Part shown: one piece after another, positions 16,227 through 25,606 of the stretch
How the letters are laid out: each line of letters starts with the position of its first letter
Numbering within the stretch: position 1 is the first letter of the stretch
NCBI RefSeq assembly: GCF_000342005.1
Contig: NZ_AOHO01000048.1
Coordinates: 664,540 to 728,539 of the forward strand
Direction of reading: 5' to 3'
From: Amycolatopsis decaplanina DSM 44594
Lineage (GTDB): Bacteria; Actinomycetota; Actinomycetes; Mycobacteriales; Pseudonocardiaceae
DNA: 64,000 nucleotides
The notes under the pieces: model-generated
Told to the model about the DNA's origin: nothing
The model's database searches: none
Seen by the model: the letters and a program-made list of their open reading frames with translations, nothing else
Position numbers and translations under genes: made by a program

Positions 16227-19200
16227 ATGAGCACGCTGCAGTTCAAGAAGTCACCGCGCCTGGCGGCGCCGCGGCCGCCGGGCGGCGAGGTGCATCTCGA
16301 ACCGCCGCCTGAGGTGCCGCGCACCATCCCGGGCAACATCGTCATGAAGCTGCTTCCCGCGGTGATGATCGTCGCTTCCCTCGGGATGATGGTCTTCATG
16401 TTCACCACGGGTGGACGCAATCCCATGATGATGATGATGGGCGGCATGATGGTGCTCAGCACCGTCGGCATGATGGCCGGCGGCGCGGGCAAGGGTGGCG
16501 GCGCCAAAAAGGCCGAGATGGACGAGGACCGCAAGGACTACCTGCGCTACCTCGGCCAGATGCGTGACAGGGCCCGCGAGGCCATGGTCGACCAGCGCGC
16601 CGCGCTCGAGTGGGTCCACCCCGACCCGCAGACGCTGTGGTCCCTGGCCGCGAGCCGCCGCATGTGGGAACGCCGTCAGAACGACCAGGACTTCCTCCAC
16701 CTCCGCGTCGGCCGAAGCTCGCACCGGCTCGCGACGCGGCTCGTGCCGCCGCAGACCGGCCCTGTCGACGAGCTGGAGCCGATCGCCACGCTCGCCCTGC
16801 GCCGCTTCGTCCGCGCGCACTCGATCGTCCCGGACCTGCCGACCCAGATCACCCTCCGCGGGTTCGCCGCGGTCAGCATGCAGGGCGACCGCGGCCTCAC
16901 CCGCGGCCTCACCCGGGCGATGCTGGCCCAGCTGGTCACCTTCCACAGCCCCGACGACGTCCTCATCGCGGTCGCGACGGCGGGCCGCGCCAAAGAGGAG
17001 TGGGAGTGGGCGAAGTGGCTGCCGCACGCCCAGCACCCGGCGCTCGCCGACGGTATCGGCCAGCTGCGGATGATGGCCGGTTCCCTCGCGCAGATCGAGC
17101 AGTGGCTCGACGAAGAACTCCGTGACCGCCAGCGGTTCTCCCGCAACGCGACGCCCGCACCGGACCAGCCGCACGTCGTCATCATCATCGACGACGCCGA
17201 GGTCACCCGCGAGGAGCAGATCATCCTCGAAGAGGGGCTGGTCGGCGTCACCCTGATCGACCTTTCCGACTCCATCGGCAACCTCGCGGCCCGTCGCGGT
17301 CTGCGGCTGGTCGTCGAGGAAGACCGTCTCGGCGCGCGCAGCGCCGGCGGCGTCGAATGGTTCGGCCGTCCGGACACGCTCAGCGTGGTCGAGGCCGAAG
17401 CGCTGGCCCGGCTCCTCGCCCCGTACCGCGTCGGCACCGCCGCGCAGGACGCCGCCGAGGAAGAGCCGCTGCTGTCCAACCCCGGTCTGCTCGAACTGCT
17501 CGGCATCCCCGGCGACCCGATGACCTTCGACGTCCAGCAGGCATGGCGGCCGCGCCCGGTGCGAGACCGCTACCGCGTCCCGTTCGGCGTCGGCGAGTAC
17601 GGCCAGCCGGTCGAGCTGGACATCAAGGAAGCCGCGATGGAGGGCATGGGCCCGCACGGCCTGTGCATCGGGGCGACCGGTTCCGGTAAGTCGGAGTTCC
17701 TCCGCACCCTGGTGCTGGGCATGCTCGCCACGCACTCGTCGAGCACGCTGAACTTCGTCCTCGTCGACTTCAAGGGTGGCGCGACGTTCCTCGGTCTGGA
17801 CTCCGCCCCGCACGTCTCCGCGGTCATCACCAACCTCGCGGACGAGGTCACGCTGGTCGACCGGATGAAGGACGCGCTGGCAGGCGAGATGAACAGGCGC
17901 CAGGAGGCGCTGAAGAACGGCGGTAACTTCAAGAACGTCTGGGAGTACGAAAAGGCCCGGGAGAACGGCGCCGACCTCGACCCGCTGCCCGCGCTCTTCA
18001 TCGTCTGTGACGAGTTCTCCGAGCTGCTGGCCGCGAAGCCGGACTTCATCGACCTGTTCGTCGCCATCGGCCGTCTTGGCCGGTCGCTGCAGATGCACAT
18101 GCTCCTCGCGTCGCAGCGCCTGGAAGAGGGCAAGCTGCGCGGTCTCGACTCGCACCTTTCCTACCGCATCGGTCTGAAGACCTTCTCCGCCGCGGAATCC
18201 CGCGCCGCGATCGGCGTGCCCGACGCGTTCGAGCTGCCGTCCGTTCCCGGCGGCGGTTACCTCAAGTACGACACCTCGACGCTGGTCCGCTTCAAGGCCT
18301 CGTACGTCTCGGGTCCGTACCGGCCCGCGGGCATCAAGGCCGCGGGGCCGGTCGCGACCGTGGTCCGCGCGGACAAACGCCCGCAGCTGTTCGTCCCGGA
18401 CTTCGTCGAACTGCCGAAAGAACCGGAGCCGCAGCAGATCGAGGCCGCGCCGGTCGAAGAGGCCAAATCGGAGGAGGCCGTCGAGCCCAGTGAGCTCGAC
18501 GTGATCGTCTCCCGGCTGATCGGCCAGGGCCCGCCGGCGCACGAGGTCTGGCTGCCGCCGCTCAAGGAGCCGAACTCGCTCGACACCCTGCTGCCGAACC
18601 TGAACCCCACCGACGACCGCGGCCTTTCCCCGGTCGGGTTCTTCGGCAACGGACGGCTGCAGGTGCCGATGGGCATCGTCGACCGTCCGTACGAGCAGCG
18701 CCGTGACCTGCTGTGGGCCGACTTCTCCGGTGGCGCCGGGCACGGTGTGATCGTCGGCGGTCCGCAGTCGGGCAAGTCGACCATGCTCCGGACCCTGATC
18801 ATGTCGATGGCGCTGACCCACACCCCCGAGGAAGCGCAGTTCTACGCGCTCGACCTCGGTGGCGGTACGTTGGCCGGTCTCCAGGGCCTGCCGCACGTCG
18901 GTGGCGTCGCCGTCGCCCGGCGCGAGCCGGACAAGGCCCGCCGGATCGTGGCCGAGCTGACCACCCTGCTCACCGAGCGGGAAGGCCGCTTCGGTGCCAT
19001 GGGCATCGACTCGATGAACGAGTTCCGCAACCGCAAGCGACGGGGCGAGATCAAGCCCGAGGAAGACGCCTTCGGCGATGCCTTCCTGATCGTCGACAAC
19101 TGGAAGGCGCTGCGGGACGACTTCGACGAGCTGGAGACCTCGATCACCAAGCTCGCCACCCAGGGTCTTTCCTACGGTGTGCACGTCATCATCGCGGCGA

Positions 19201-20234
19201 ACCGGTGGGCGGACATCCGCCCGGCGATCAAGGACATGATCGGTACCCGGTTCGAGCTGCGCCTCGGTGACCCGAGCGAGTCGGACATCGACCGCCGGGT
19301 CGCGGTGAACGTCCCGGCAGGCCGCCCCGGCCGTGGTCTCACCAGGGACAAGCTGCACCTGCTGACCGGTCTGCCGCGTATCGACGGATCGAGCAACCCG
19401 GACGACGTCGCCGCCGGTGTCGCCGACGCGGTGGCGAAGATCAAGGCCGCGTGGAAGGGCCGCCCGGCGCCGCAGGTCCGCCTGCTGCCGGAGATGGTCA
19501 CCTACGACGAGGTCCTCGGCATCGACTCCAAGCGCAACACGAAGCTGGTGCCGATCGGCGTCAACGAGGAAGATCTCCAGCCGATCTACCTCGACTTCGC
19601 CGCCGATTCGCACTTCTACGCGTTCGCGGACGGCGAGTCGGGCAAGACGAACCTGCTGCGCCAGATCACCCGGGGCATCACCGAGCGGTACACGACGCAG
19701 GAAGCGGTCATCATCCTCGTCGACTACCGGCGCACGATGCTGGGCTTCATCGGTGGAGACCAGCTGCTCGGCTACGCGGTGTCCGCCGCGCAGCTGGAGA
19801 GCATGGTCAAGGACGTCCACGGGTCGATGACCCGGCGGCTCCCCGGCCCGGACGTCACGCAGGAGCAGCTGAAGACCCGGTCCTGGTGGACCGGTCCGGA
19901 GCTGTTCATCATCGTCGACGACTACGACCTGGTCGCCACGCAGACGAGCAACCCGCTGAAGCCGCTCGCCGAGTTCCTCGCGCAGGCGAAGGACGTCGGT
20001 CTGCACATCGTCGTCGTGCGCCGCAGTGGTGGCGCGAGCCGGGCGATGTTCGACCCGATCCTCGGCAAGCTCAGGGAGATCGCGGCGCCCGGTATGGTCA
20101 TGAACGGCTCGCGGGACGAGGGCAACCTCGTCGCCAACGTGAAGCCGAGCCAGATGCCGCCGGGCCGAGGAAACCTCGTGACCCGGAAGCACGGCAAGCA
20201 GCTCATGCAGGTCTCGTGGATCCAGCCGGACTGA
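16227..20234 (+). CDS. eccC: Type VII secretion ATPase EccC (single-chain, three FtsK/SpoIIIE ATPase domains)
   Basis: A 1335-residue motor that recognises substrates and powers export. Two N-terminal membrane helices are unusually Met-rich (PMMMMMGGMMVL). The three ATPase domains have P-loops at 482-489 (GATGSGKS), 844-851 (GGPQSGKS) and 1134-1141 (ADGESGKT). Walker B segments are FIVCDEFSELL, AFLIVDNWKAL and LFIIVDDYDLV. Only the first has the full DE pair, as expected if it is the main catalytic domain. ATG 16227 (MSTLQFKKSPRLAAP) matches the family start. It is fused Ca+Cb, as in ESX-4. Confidence 0.96.
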   Translation: MSTLQFKKSPRLAAPRPPGGEVHLEPPPEVPRTIPGNIVMKLLPAVMIVASLGMMVFMFTTGGRNPMMMMMGGMMVLSTVGMMAGGAGKGGGAKKAEMDEDRKDYLRYLGQMRDRAREAMVDQRAALEWVHPDPQTLWSLAASRRMWERRQNDQDFLHLRVGRSSHRLATRLVPPQTGPVDELEPIATLALRRFVRAHSIVPDLPTQITLRGFAAVSMQGDRGLTRGLTRAMLAQLVTFHSPDDVLIAVATAGRAKEEWEWAKWLPHAQHPALADGIGQLRMMAGSLAQIEQWLDEELRDRQRFSRNATPAPDQPHVVIIIDDAEVTREEQIILEEGLVGVTLIDLSDSIGNLAARRGLRLVVEEDRLGARSAGGVEWFGRPDTLSVVEAEALARLLAPYRVGTAAQDAAEEEPLLSNPGLLELLGIPGDPMTFDVQQAWRPRPVRDRYRVPFGVGEYGQPVELDIKEAAMEGMGPHGLCIGATGSGKSEFLRTLVLGMLATHSSSTLNFVLVDFKGGATFLGLDSAPHVSAVITNLADEVTLVDRMKDALAGEMNRRQEALKNGGNFKNVWEYEKARENGADLDPLPALFIVCDEFSELLAAKPDFIDLFVAIGRLGRSLQMHMLLASQRLEEGKLRGLDSHLSYRIGLKTFSAAESRAAIGVPDAFELPSVPGGGYLKYDTSTLVRFKASYVSGPYRPAGIKAAGPVATVVRADKRPQLFVPDFVELPKEPEPQQIEAAPVEEAKSEEAVEPSELDVIVSRLIGQGPPAHEVWLPPLKEPNSLDTLLPNLNPTDDRGLSPVGFFGNGRLQVPMGIVDRPYEQRRDLLWADFSGGAGHGVIVGGPQSGKSTMLRTLIMSMALTHTPEEAQFYALDLGGGTLAGLQGLPHVGGVAVARREPDKARRIVAELTTLLTEREGRFGAMGIDSMNEFRNRKRRGEIKPEEDAFGDAFLIVDNWKALRDDFDELETSITKLATQGLSYGVHVIIAANRWADIRPAIKDMIGTRFELRLGDPSESDIDRRVAVNVPAGRPGRGLTRDKLHLLTGLPRIDGSSNPDDVAAGVADAVAKIKAAWKGRPAPQVRLLPEMVTYDEVLGIDSKRNTKLVPIGVNEEDLQPIYLDFAADSHFYAFADGESGKTNLLRQITRGITERYTTQEAVIILVDYRRTMLGFIGGDQLLGYAVSAAQLESMVKDVHGSMTRRLPGPDVTQEQLKTRSWWTGPELFIIVDDYDLVATQTSNPLKPLAEFLAQAKDVGLHIVVVRRSGGASRAMFDPILGKLREIAAPGMVMNGSRDEGNLVANVKPSQMPPGRGNLVTRKHGKQLMQVSWIQPD

Positions 20235-20302
20235 CCTCCCGCGGAACCAGGTGAGGTACGGGCCGGGCGTGGGATGACGACGACGATCTGCGGGAGTGGC
20301 TT

Positions 20303-22258
20303 GTGGCAGTGCGGGTAGCGGTGGACTTCGGGACATCGAGCACCTGCGTAGTCGCTTCGATCAACGGCCGCGAGCCGCAGGTCGTCGTGGTGGACGGGCA
20401 GCCCTTGATGTCGTCGGCGGTCTACGCCGCGCCGGACGGGACGCTGTTCGTCGGCCAGGAGGCGGAACGGCAGGCGGCGGTGGATCCATCGCGCTACGAG
20501 CCGAATCCGAAGCGCCGGATCGACGAAGGCGACCTGCTGCTGGGCGACAACGTCCTCCGCGTGACCGACGTCGTCCACGCCGTGCTGAAGCGAGCGGTGA
20601 CCGAGGCACGCCGGCTCGCCGGGGACGCCGAAGTCGAATTGCTCGTCTTGACCCACCCAGCCGATTGGGGCGCGACCCGCACCCGTTTGCTCCGGCAGGC
20701 GGCGGGCGGGCTCGCGCGCCAGGTCGCGCTCGTGCCGGAGCCGGTCGCCGCCGCGGTCTATCACGCGGCGACGTTCGCTCCGGCCGATCTCAATTCCGAG
20801 CGCACCGTCGAATTCAGCGGTCGTCCCGGCGACGCTCTGGCGGTACTCGATCTCGGTGGCGGCACCGTCGACGTGTCCGTGGTGCAGCGCATGCCCGGCA
20901 GCCCCGCGGATCGCAGTTTGCCCGCTAAACGCGCCGGGTTCCAGGTGCTGGCCACCCGGGGGGATCCGAGCTTCGGGGGAGCGGACGTCGATCAGGCGCT
21001 TTTGGAGCACGTGGGTTCGCTGGTGTCGTCCGCCGATCCGCCGGAATGGCGGAAGCTCGTCGAGGGTCGCGAACTCACGGACAGGCGGCGGCGCCGCGTC
21101 CTGCGGCAGGACGTGCGCGGCGCGAAGGAGACACTGTCCCGGCACGCGTACACCGACGTCCCGATGCCGCCGCCGTTCGCCGACGCGCATGTGACCCGGG
21201 AGGACCTCGAGCGGCTCATCGCGGGCCCGCTCGGACGCGCGGTCGAGCTGACCGTGGCCGCGATCGGCGATTCCGGACTGCGGCCGAAGCAGCTGACGGC
21301 GATCTTCCTCGTGGGCGGGTCCAGCCGGATCCCGATGGTGTCCCGGCTGGTGCACGAGCGGACCGGCGTCGTGCCCACCACCCTGGATCAGCCCGAGACC
21401 GTGGTCGCCCGCGGCGCCCTGCGCGCGGTGCTGATCGACCCCGACCGGACGGGTTCACTGGCGGGCTCCGCGGTCTCCCGTGCCGGCGGTGCCCCCGCGC
21501 CGGTTCCCGCCGATCGGCGTCCCGACGCCCCGCGCCCCCCGTTCCCTCCCGGCCCCCACCAGCCCGCCCCGCCCCCGCAGAGCGCGTTTAGCCCGCTAAA
21601 CGCGACGCGGCAGGGGCCGCCGTCGCCTCCGATGGGACAGGGGATAGCCGCCCCGCCGCCGTGGCGGCCGGGTGAGCCCTCCCGGGACACCAAGCCCGCC
21701 GAGCGTGGCGGCAAGAGCAAGAAGACGCCCTGGATCATCGCCGCGGCCGTGGTGGCCGTGGCGGCGGTCGTCGGCGGCGTCCTCTTCGCGGTCAACAGTG
21801 GGGAGGCCGAGCCGGAGGGCCGGACGCTCTCCCAGTACGACTACCGCTTCATCGCCCCGCCGGATTGGACACAGACCGACGACCGCGTCGCCGACCGCCA
21901 GGTGGTGATCCACCCGAGCGACTCCCTGACCGGAGACGACCTCGTGGTCGCGCAGGAGTTCGTGATGAACTACGACGCGACCGCCGACAGACAGAAACTG
22001 GTCGACGAGCTCGGGACCAAGGCGGCCAATGACCCCGACCAGAAGTACAGCGGGTTCAACGGTTCCGCGAACTACGCCGGCAAAACCGTCATCTACTACC
22101 GCGAGACCAAGCCGAGTGCCCGCGTCGACTGGTACGTGGTCGCTCAGGGAAAGATCCGCGTCCACATCGGTTGCCAGTACGGCACCGGCTCACCGCACGA
22201 ACAGCGGGTGAGCGCGGCCTGCGAACAGGTCGTCAAAACGATGGCGGTCGTCAACTGA
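20303..22258 (+). CDS. ESX-associated Hsp70-like protein with membrane anchor and extracytoplasmic domain
   Basis: A 651-residue protein. Residues 1-~390 are an Hsp70/actin-fold ATPase (AVDFGTSST, LDLGGGTVDVSVV, VGGSSRIPMV) without the normal substrate-binding domain. A Pro-rich linker, one membrane helix (~475-497) and an outer domain of ~150 residues follow. The plan fits the type VII secretion-associated Rv3446c-like family. It lies 68 bases after eccC. Two repeat copies are embedded, at residues 203-209 (DRSLPAK, within the ATPase) and 427-436 (SAFSPLNATR, in the linker). Confidence 0.88.
   Translation: MAVRVAVDFGTSSTCVVASINGREPQVVVVDGQPLMSSAVYAAPDGTLFVGQEAERQAAVDPSRYEPNPKRRIDEGDLLLGDNVLRVTDVVHAVLKRAVTEARRLAGDAEVELLVLTHPADWGATRTRLLRQAAGGLARQVALVPEPVAAAVYHAATFAPADLNSERTVEFSGRPGDALAVLDLGGGTVDVSVVQRMPGSPADRSLPAKRAGFQVLATRGDPSFGGADVDQALLEHVGSLVSSADPPEWRKLVEGRELTDRRRRRVLRQDVRGAKETLSRHAYTDVPMPPPFADAHVTREDLERLIAGPLGRAVELTVAAIGDSGLRPKQLTAIFLVGGSSRIPMVSRLVHERTGVVPTTLDQPETVVARGALRAVLIDPDRTGSLAGSAVSRAGGAPAPVPADRRPDAPRPPFPPGPHQPAPPPQSAFSPLNATRQGPPSPPMGQGIAAPPPWRPGEPSRDTKPAERGGKSKKTPWIIAAAVVAVAAVVGGVLFAVNSGEAEPEGRTLSQYDYRFIAPPDWTQTDDRVADRQVVIHPSDSLTGDDLVVAQEFVMNYDATADRQKLVDELGTKAANDPDQKYSGFNGSANYAGKTVIYYRETKPSARVDWYVVAQGKIRVHIGCQYGTGSPHEQRVSAACEQVVKTMAVVN
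20909..20933. repeat. Palindromic repeat copy 14, inside the Hsp70-like gene
   Basis: GATCGCAG then TTTGCCCGCTAAACGCG. The expected in-frame TAG is TTG here, keeping the frame open. Confidence 0.82.
21581..21605. repeat. Palindromic repeat copy 15, inside the Hsp70-like gene
   Basis: AGCGCG then TTTAGCCCGCTAAA then CGCGA. A perfect core read as AFSPLNA in the disordered linker. Confidence 0.88.
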
Positions 22259-22270
22259 AGGGGGAGGCAC

Positions 22271-22633
22271 ATGCCACCCGAACCCGAGACCGCCGCCGAG
22301 CACTTCGCGCGCACAGGGCGCGACGCGGTCACCTATGCCCGGCAGGTCGCCCGTACGGCCAAGGCACGCTACGAACGCCGTCGGGGCGAGAACGCCGAAC
22401 TGGCGAAGCAATTCGGCAAAGGACGACTCGCGGGTGGCGAGACCGCGCCGACCCCCGCCGTCGTCCGGAACGCCGCGAAACGGTTCCGCGCGGGCGCCGG
22501 TCTTCCGGTTCCCGCTTTGCCCCCAGCGGCAGACCTGGTTCCCCTTCGGCCAGAACCGGCGCCCCGACGGCCACGTGTGAGTGACGACGACGAGGACTTT
22601 TCGCAGTCGCGAATCATGAGCCGCGGCGATTGA
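22271..22633 (+). CDS. Small ESX-linked protein with acidic DDDEDF tail
   Basis: A 120-residue protein of unknown function. It has a helical, Arg/Lys-rich N-terminus (ARQVARTAKARYERRRGENA), a Pro-rich middle and a C-terminal SDDDEDFSQSRIMSRGD. The acidic tail with Phe resembles the ends of the proteins at 31136 and 37420. GGGGGAGG stands 4 bases before the ATG. It directly follows the Hsp70-like gene, so it is probably in the ESX operon. Confidence 0.72.
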   Translation: MPPEPETAAEHFARTGRDAVTYARQVARTAKARYERRRGENAELAKQFGKGRLAGGETAPTPAVVRNAAKRFRAGAGLPVPALPPAADLVPLRPEPAPRRPRVSDDDEDFSQSRIMSRGD

Positions 22634-22865
22634 TCGACCACTGTGCATTCGCTAAATCCCGTGGTGGAAGCCATTTTTTCCGCGTGAATCGCAGCGCGCG
22701 GCCTGGGTTCCCTCGTTCGGTTCCCTTCGGGAGCGTTAACGCAAGCAACTACTTGAAAGCAACGAGCGACAAGAGGGAACCAGACGTGGCAGTGTCTCCG
22801 TCGTAGGTCCGTACCAAACGAACTTCACCGAGTACGGATAACCACGAACGAAGGGGGTAGCTCCC
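22634..22865. other. Leader region upstream of the WXG100 pair
   Basis: 232 bases without a gene, locally AT-richer. A 9-base inverted repeat (22707-22715 with 22773-22781) could fold the leader. It probably holds the promoter of the two WXG100 genes. Confidence 0.35.
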
Positions 22866-23186
22866 ATGGCTGGCGGTTTTCAGGGGAATGTCGAGCAGTT
22901 CACCCAGGCTGAGAAGCGGGTGACCGAGGTTCGCGTCTCGATGGACCAGAACCTGAGCAAGCTTCGCGACAACATCGAGGCCACCCGCGCGGGCTGGACC
23001 GGCGACGCTTCGATCGCGTTCAACAACGTGATGAAGCGCTTCAACGAGGCGGGCCGTGGGCTCAACCAGGCCCTCCAGAACATCGCCGACCTGCTCGAGC
23101 AGGCCGGCTCGAAGTACAACGCTTCCGAGCAGCAGCAGCAGGAACTCATCAACTCGGTCAACAAGGGCTTCGGCGTCCTCGGCTGA
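22866..23186 (+). CDS. WXG100 protein, CFP-10-like
   Basis: A 106-residue helix-turn-helix protein with W44-T-G46 in the turn. It is the first of a pair likely to form the secreted heterodimer of this ESX-4-like system, equivalent to the esxT/esxU position. The C-terminal tail (QQQQQELINSVNKGFGVLG) lacks an obvious YxxxD motif. GAAGGGGGTAG precedes the ATG. It is followed 52 bases later by its partner. Confidence 0.9.
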   Translation: MAGGFQGNVEQFTQAEKRVTEVRVSMDQNLSKLRDNIEATRAGWTGDASIAFNNVMKRFNEAGRGLNQALQNIADLLEQAGSKYNASEQQQQELINSVNKGFGVLG

Positions 23187-23238
23187 TCTTGCTCCACCCC
23201 GCGACAATCCGAGACTTTCTTAATCACTGGAGGAACTT

Positions 23239-23523
23239 ATGAGCGAGATGAAGGTCGATTACGCCACGATCCACGCGGCGGCCGACGACTGCAAGAGCAC
23301 CGGTGGCGAGCTGGAGTCCCTCTTCGGGCAGCTGAAGAGCGACCTCGCTCCGCTGGTCAACACCTGGCAGGGTGACGCGCAGACCGCGTACATCGCCGCG
23401 CAGACCGAGTGGGACAACAAGTTCGAGGAGCTCAAGCAGCTGCTCGCGCAGGTCGCCGGCGTGCTGCCGCAGCTGGCCGACGGTTACCAGGCCACGGAAC
23501 AGGGCGTCACCGGCCTGTTCTGA
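23239..23523 (+). CDS. WXG100 protein, ESAT-6-like
   Basis: A 94-residue helix-turn-helix protein with W43-Q-G45 and the ending QATEQGVTGLF. It is the partner of the preceding WXG100 protein. GGAGG lies 7 bases upstream of the ATG. A strong terminator follows directly. Confidence 0.92.
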   Translation: MSEMKVDYATIHAAADDCKSTGGELESLFGQLKSDLAPLVNTWQGDAQTAYIAAQTEWDNKFEELKQLLAQVAGVLPQLADGYQATEQGVTGLF

Positions 23524-23544
23524 GTCTTCCGGCTCCGAACGAGC

Positions 23545-23583
23545 AACGGCGGGCAGGCATCTTCGGATGCCGAGCCCGCCGTT
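23545..23583 (+). terminator. Terminator of the WXG100 operon
   Basis: The outer 10-bp stem is 23545-23554 with 23574-23583. The inner stem 23556-23571 is closed by a TTCG tetraloop and followed by TTTCGTTTG. A classic intrinsic terminator. Confidence 0.85.
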
Positions 23584-23599
23584 TCGTTTGTGTCAAAGG

Positions 23600-23630
23600 A
23601 AAAGCCGCGACGGGGAGCGTCGCGGCTTTT
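23600..23630. terminator. Second, bidirectional terminator
   Basis: A 12-bp stem (23600-23611 with 23619-23630) with A-run and T-run at its ends, suitable for the convergent DUF4333 gene. Confidence 0.8.
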
Positions 23631-23646
23631 CCGTGTCCGGAAGAGG

Positions 23647-24381
23647 TCAGTGCGGCGCGCCGACCTCGAATTCCGGGGTGGTGTTCAGCACCCGGACGGT
23701 GACTTTCTTCTGCTGTCCCGAAAGATCGATCGAACAGTCGAACGTGGTGCCGTTCTCCACCGGCTGGCCGGAAGGACAGGTCACGTTCTTCACGTCCGGC
23801 TCGCCGTAGTTCTCATTGAGCACGCGGACGACACCGTCCTGGACCGACTTCTGATCGAGAGTGTCACCCGCGAACGCGCCGAGCAGCCAGGCTCCCACAC
23901 CGCCCGCGATCACGACGGCCGCCGCGATCCCGCCGATCAGCAAGGTCTTCTTGGAAACCTTGGGCTTTTTTCCGGGCTCGGCGCCGAAAGCGCCGAGCCC
24001 GCCGTACTGCGAAGACTGCGCGGGCTGGAACCCGCCGCCGTACTGTCCCTGCGGGGGAGTGCCCGGAATCTGTTGCTGTGCCTGCCAATCCTGCTGCGGC
24101 ACCGGCTGCTGCTGTGGCTGCTGCCACGCCGTGCCCGGCGCCGGGGTGGCGCTTTGCTGCCAGGGTCCGGAAAAGGAACCTGTGACGCCGGGCTGCTGTT
24201 GCCACTGCCCCGTGTAGGAGCCGGTGGTCGCGGCGCCTGCGTCGTTCTGCTGCCACTGCCCGGCATGCGGTCCGGTGGCCTGGCCTTCCTGTTGCCAGCC
24301 TTGCTGCTGGTTCGCGGGATTCGCGGGCGGCTGCCACCACTGCTGCGGCTGTTGTGGCTGCTGTTCGGGCGGCTGGCTCAT
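23647..24381 (-). CDS. DUF4333-type membrane protein with Gln/Trp/Pro-rich N-terminus
   Basis: A 244-residue protein. The cytosolic N-terminus (~1-140) is Q/P/W/G-rich with repeated QWQQ/GPWQQ-like units. It continues with a membrane helix (LLIGGIAAAVVIAGGVGAWLL) and an extracytoplasmic domain with a probable disulfide (NVTCPSG ... TFDCSI), typical of actinobacterial DUF4333 proteins. It lies downstream of the lipoprotein gene on the same strand. Function is unknown. Confidence 0.82.
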   Translation of the reverse strand: MSQPPEQQPQQPQQWWQPPANPANQQQGWQQEGQATGPHAGQWQQNDAGAATTGSYTGQWQQQPGVTGSFSGPWQQSATPAPGTAWQQPQQQPVPQQDWQAQQQIPGTPPQGQYGGGFQPAQSSQYGGLGAFGAEPGKKPKVSKKTLLIGGIAAAVVIAGGVGAWLLGAFAGDTLDQKSVQDGVVRVLNENYGEPDVKNVTCPSGQPVENGTTFDCSIDLSGQQKKVTVRVLNTTPEFEVGAPH

Positions 24382-24440
24382 CGGTGGTCACCTCGGGGCA
24401 TCGAGAAGTGCACGGCGTCGGGACGAAAGCGGGTCATGCC

Positions 24441-25331
24441 TCAGACGCCCTTCAGCTCGTTGAACCGGCGATTGAAGTCGTCCTTGGCCGCCTTGTCCGG
24501 CAGCACGGTGATCTGCGAGGCGTCCGGCAGCTTCGGCAGGTCCTGCGCGCTCGCTTTGCCGGTGAAGCGGAAGTCGTAGCGCAGCTCGATCTTGTGCCCG
24601 CCGCCCTCGATCTTCGCCTCCATCACGATCTGGCTCAGCGTCCCGTCCGGGTTGAGGGAGACGGTGGTCTGAACCGGGGCCTTCTTCATCTCGTCCGTGA
24701 TCGCCCCGCTGATCGACGGCGGCAGGACCTCCACCCGTCGTTCGATGAACTTCCCGAACGGGACGTCGGCGGTCAGCTCGATCCGGTTCTCGGGAAGGCT
24801 TTTGGCGCCTTTCACGATCTTCTTGTCCGCGTTGTAGGACACGGCGATCGCGTCGGCCATCTTGCAGGCGTGGATGATCCCGACCCACGCGCAGGGGATC
24901 GTCAGCCCGGCCTCCGACTTCGGCATCGAAACCCACGGCGTCGGGGCGAGGCTCTTATAGACGGGCCCGAGGTACACGTACTCGACGGTCCCGTCGCCCG
25001 GGGTGTACCAGTCGATGCTGTCGTCCGGGTTCTTCTGCGAGCGCTGGCGGCTGACCCGGCCTTCCGGCGTACCGGTGCGGGCCGAGGAGATCGTGCTGCG
25101 GATGTACTTCTCGTCGAAGCGGAAGTAGGCGCCCGACTCGCTGGTGACGTCGCGCTGCTGGCCGATGGTGTCCTGCAGCTTGTTCATCGCCGTTTCGAAC
25201 TTCGTGCCGACGTAGGTCGCCGCGTCGTCGCCCTTCGGCACGGCGGTGCCCGCCCGCCCCTGGCCGCAGGCGGTGGTGAGCGCCAGCACGGCGCTCAGCA
25301 CGCACAAGATGGTCGTTGGACGTTTGTTCAT
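24441..25331 (-). CDS. Putative lipoprotein
   Basis: A 296-residue exported protein. ATG 25331 gives a signal sequence (MNKRPTTILCVLSAVLAL) and a lipobox-like LTTAC with Cys22. The longer upstream frame lacks these features. I do not recognise the mature domain, which includes YFRFDEKYIRSTISSA and KIELRYDFRFTGKAS. It is divergent from rplM and followed by the DUF4333 gene. Confidence 0.78.
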   Translation of the reverse strand: MNKRPTTILCVLSAVLALTTACGQGRAGTAVPKGDDAATYVGTKFETAMNKLQDTIGQQRDVTSESGAYFRFDEKYIRSTISSARTGTPEGRVSRQRSQKNPDDSIDWYTPGDGTVEYVYLGPVYKSLAPTPWVSMPKSEAGLTIPCAWVGIIHACKMADAIAVSYNADKKIVKGAKSLPENRIELTADVPFGKFIERRVEVLPPSISGAITDEMKKAPVQTTVSLNPDGTLSQIVMEAKIEGGGHKIELRYDFRFTGKASAQDLPKLPDASQITVLPDKAAKDDFNRRFNELKGV

Positions 25332-25536
25332 CGCCGTTCCCCTGATCGAGTCCCCGCGCGCGGTGCGCGACCGGATCGTCTCATCCTCTCCCGCGAAGGA
25401 CGATGCCGTGGGCGGTTCCGCCACACCGGCGGGGTACAGTTGCGGGGCGCCCGCCGGGCGCCGGTCCTAGTATGGGACCCCGGACCGACCCCCGCTTCGA
25501 GGCAGGGTCGGGCGTGGGGGTATCTTCATTAGTCGT

Positions 25537-25571
25537 TGTGCGCTGCGGCGCGTAAGCGCTAGGCCCGCACA
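25537..25571 (+). promoter_or_regulatory. Possible structured leader of rplM-rpsI
   Basis: 25537-25542 can pair with 25566-25571 around an internal GC-rich arm, 36 bases before rplM. It may serve L13-type autoregulation. The evidence is weak. Confidence 0.25.
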
Positions 25572-25606
25572 GAACCCACACGCAATGTTGACGACGAGGT
25601 AGACCC

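Noticed and set aside
16251..20336. A 1361-codon open frame on the minus strand across eccC
   Set aside because: It is the antisense shadow of a long GC-rich gene. Composition is Arg/Asp/Val/Gly-biased with no recognisable domain, while the plus strand encodes a complete EccC.
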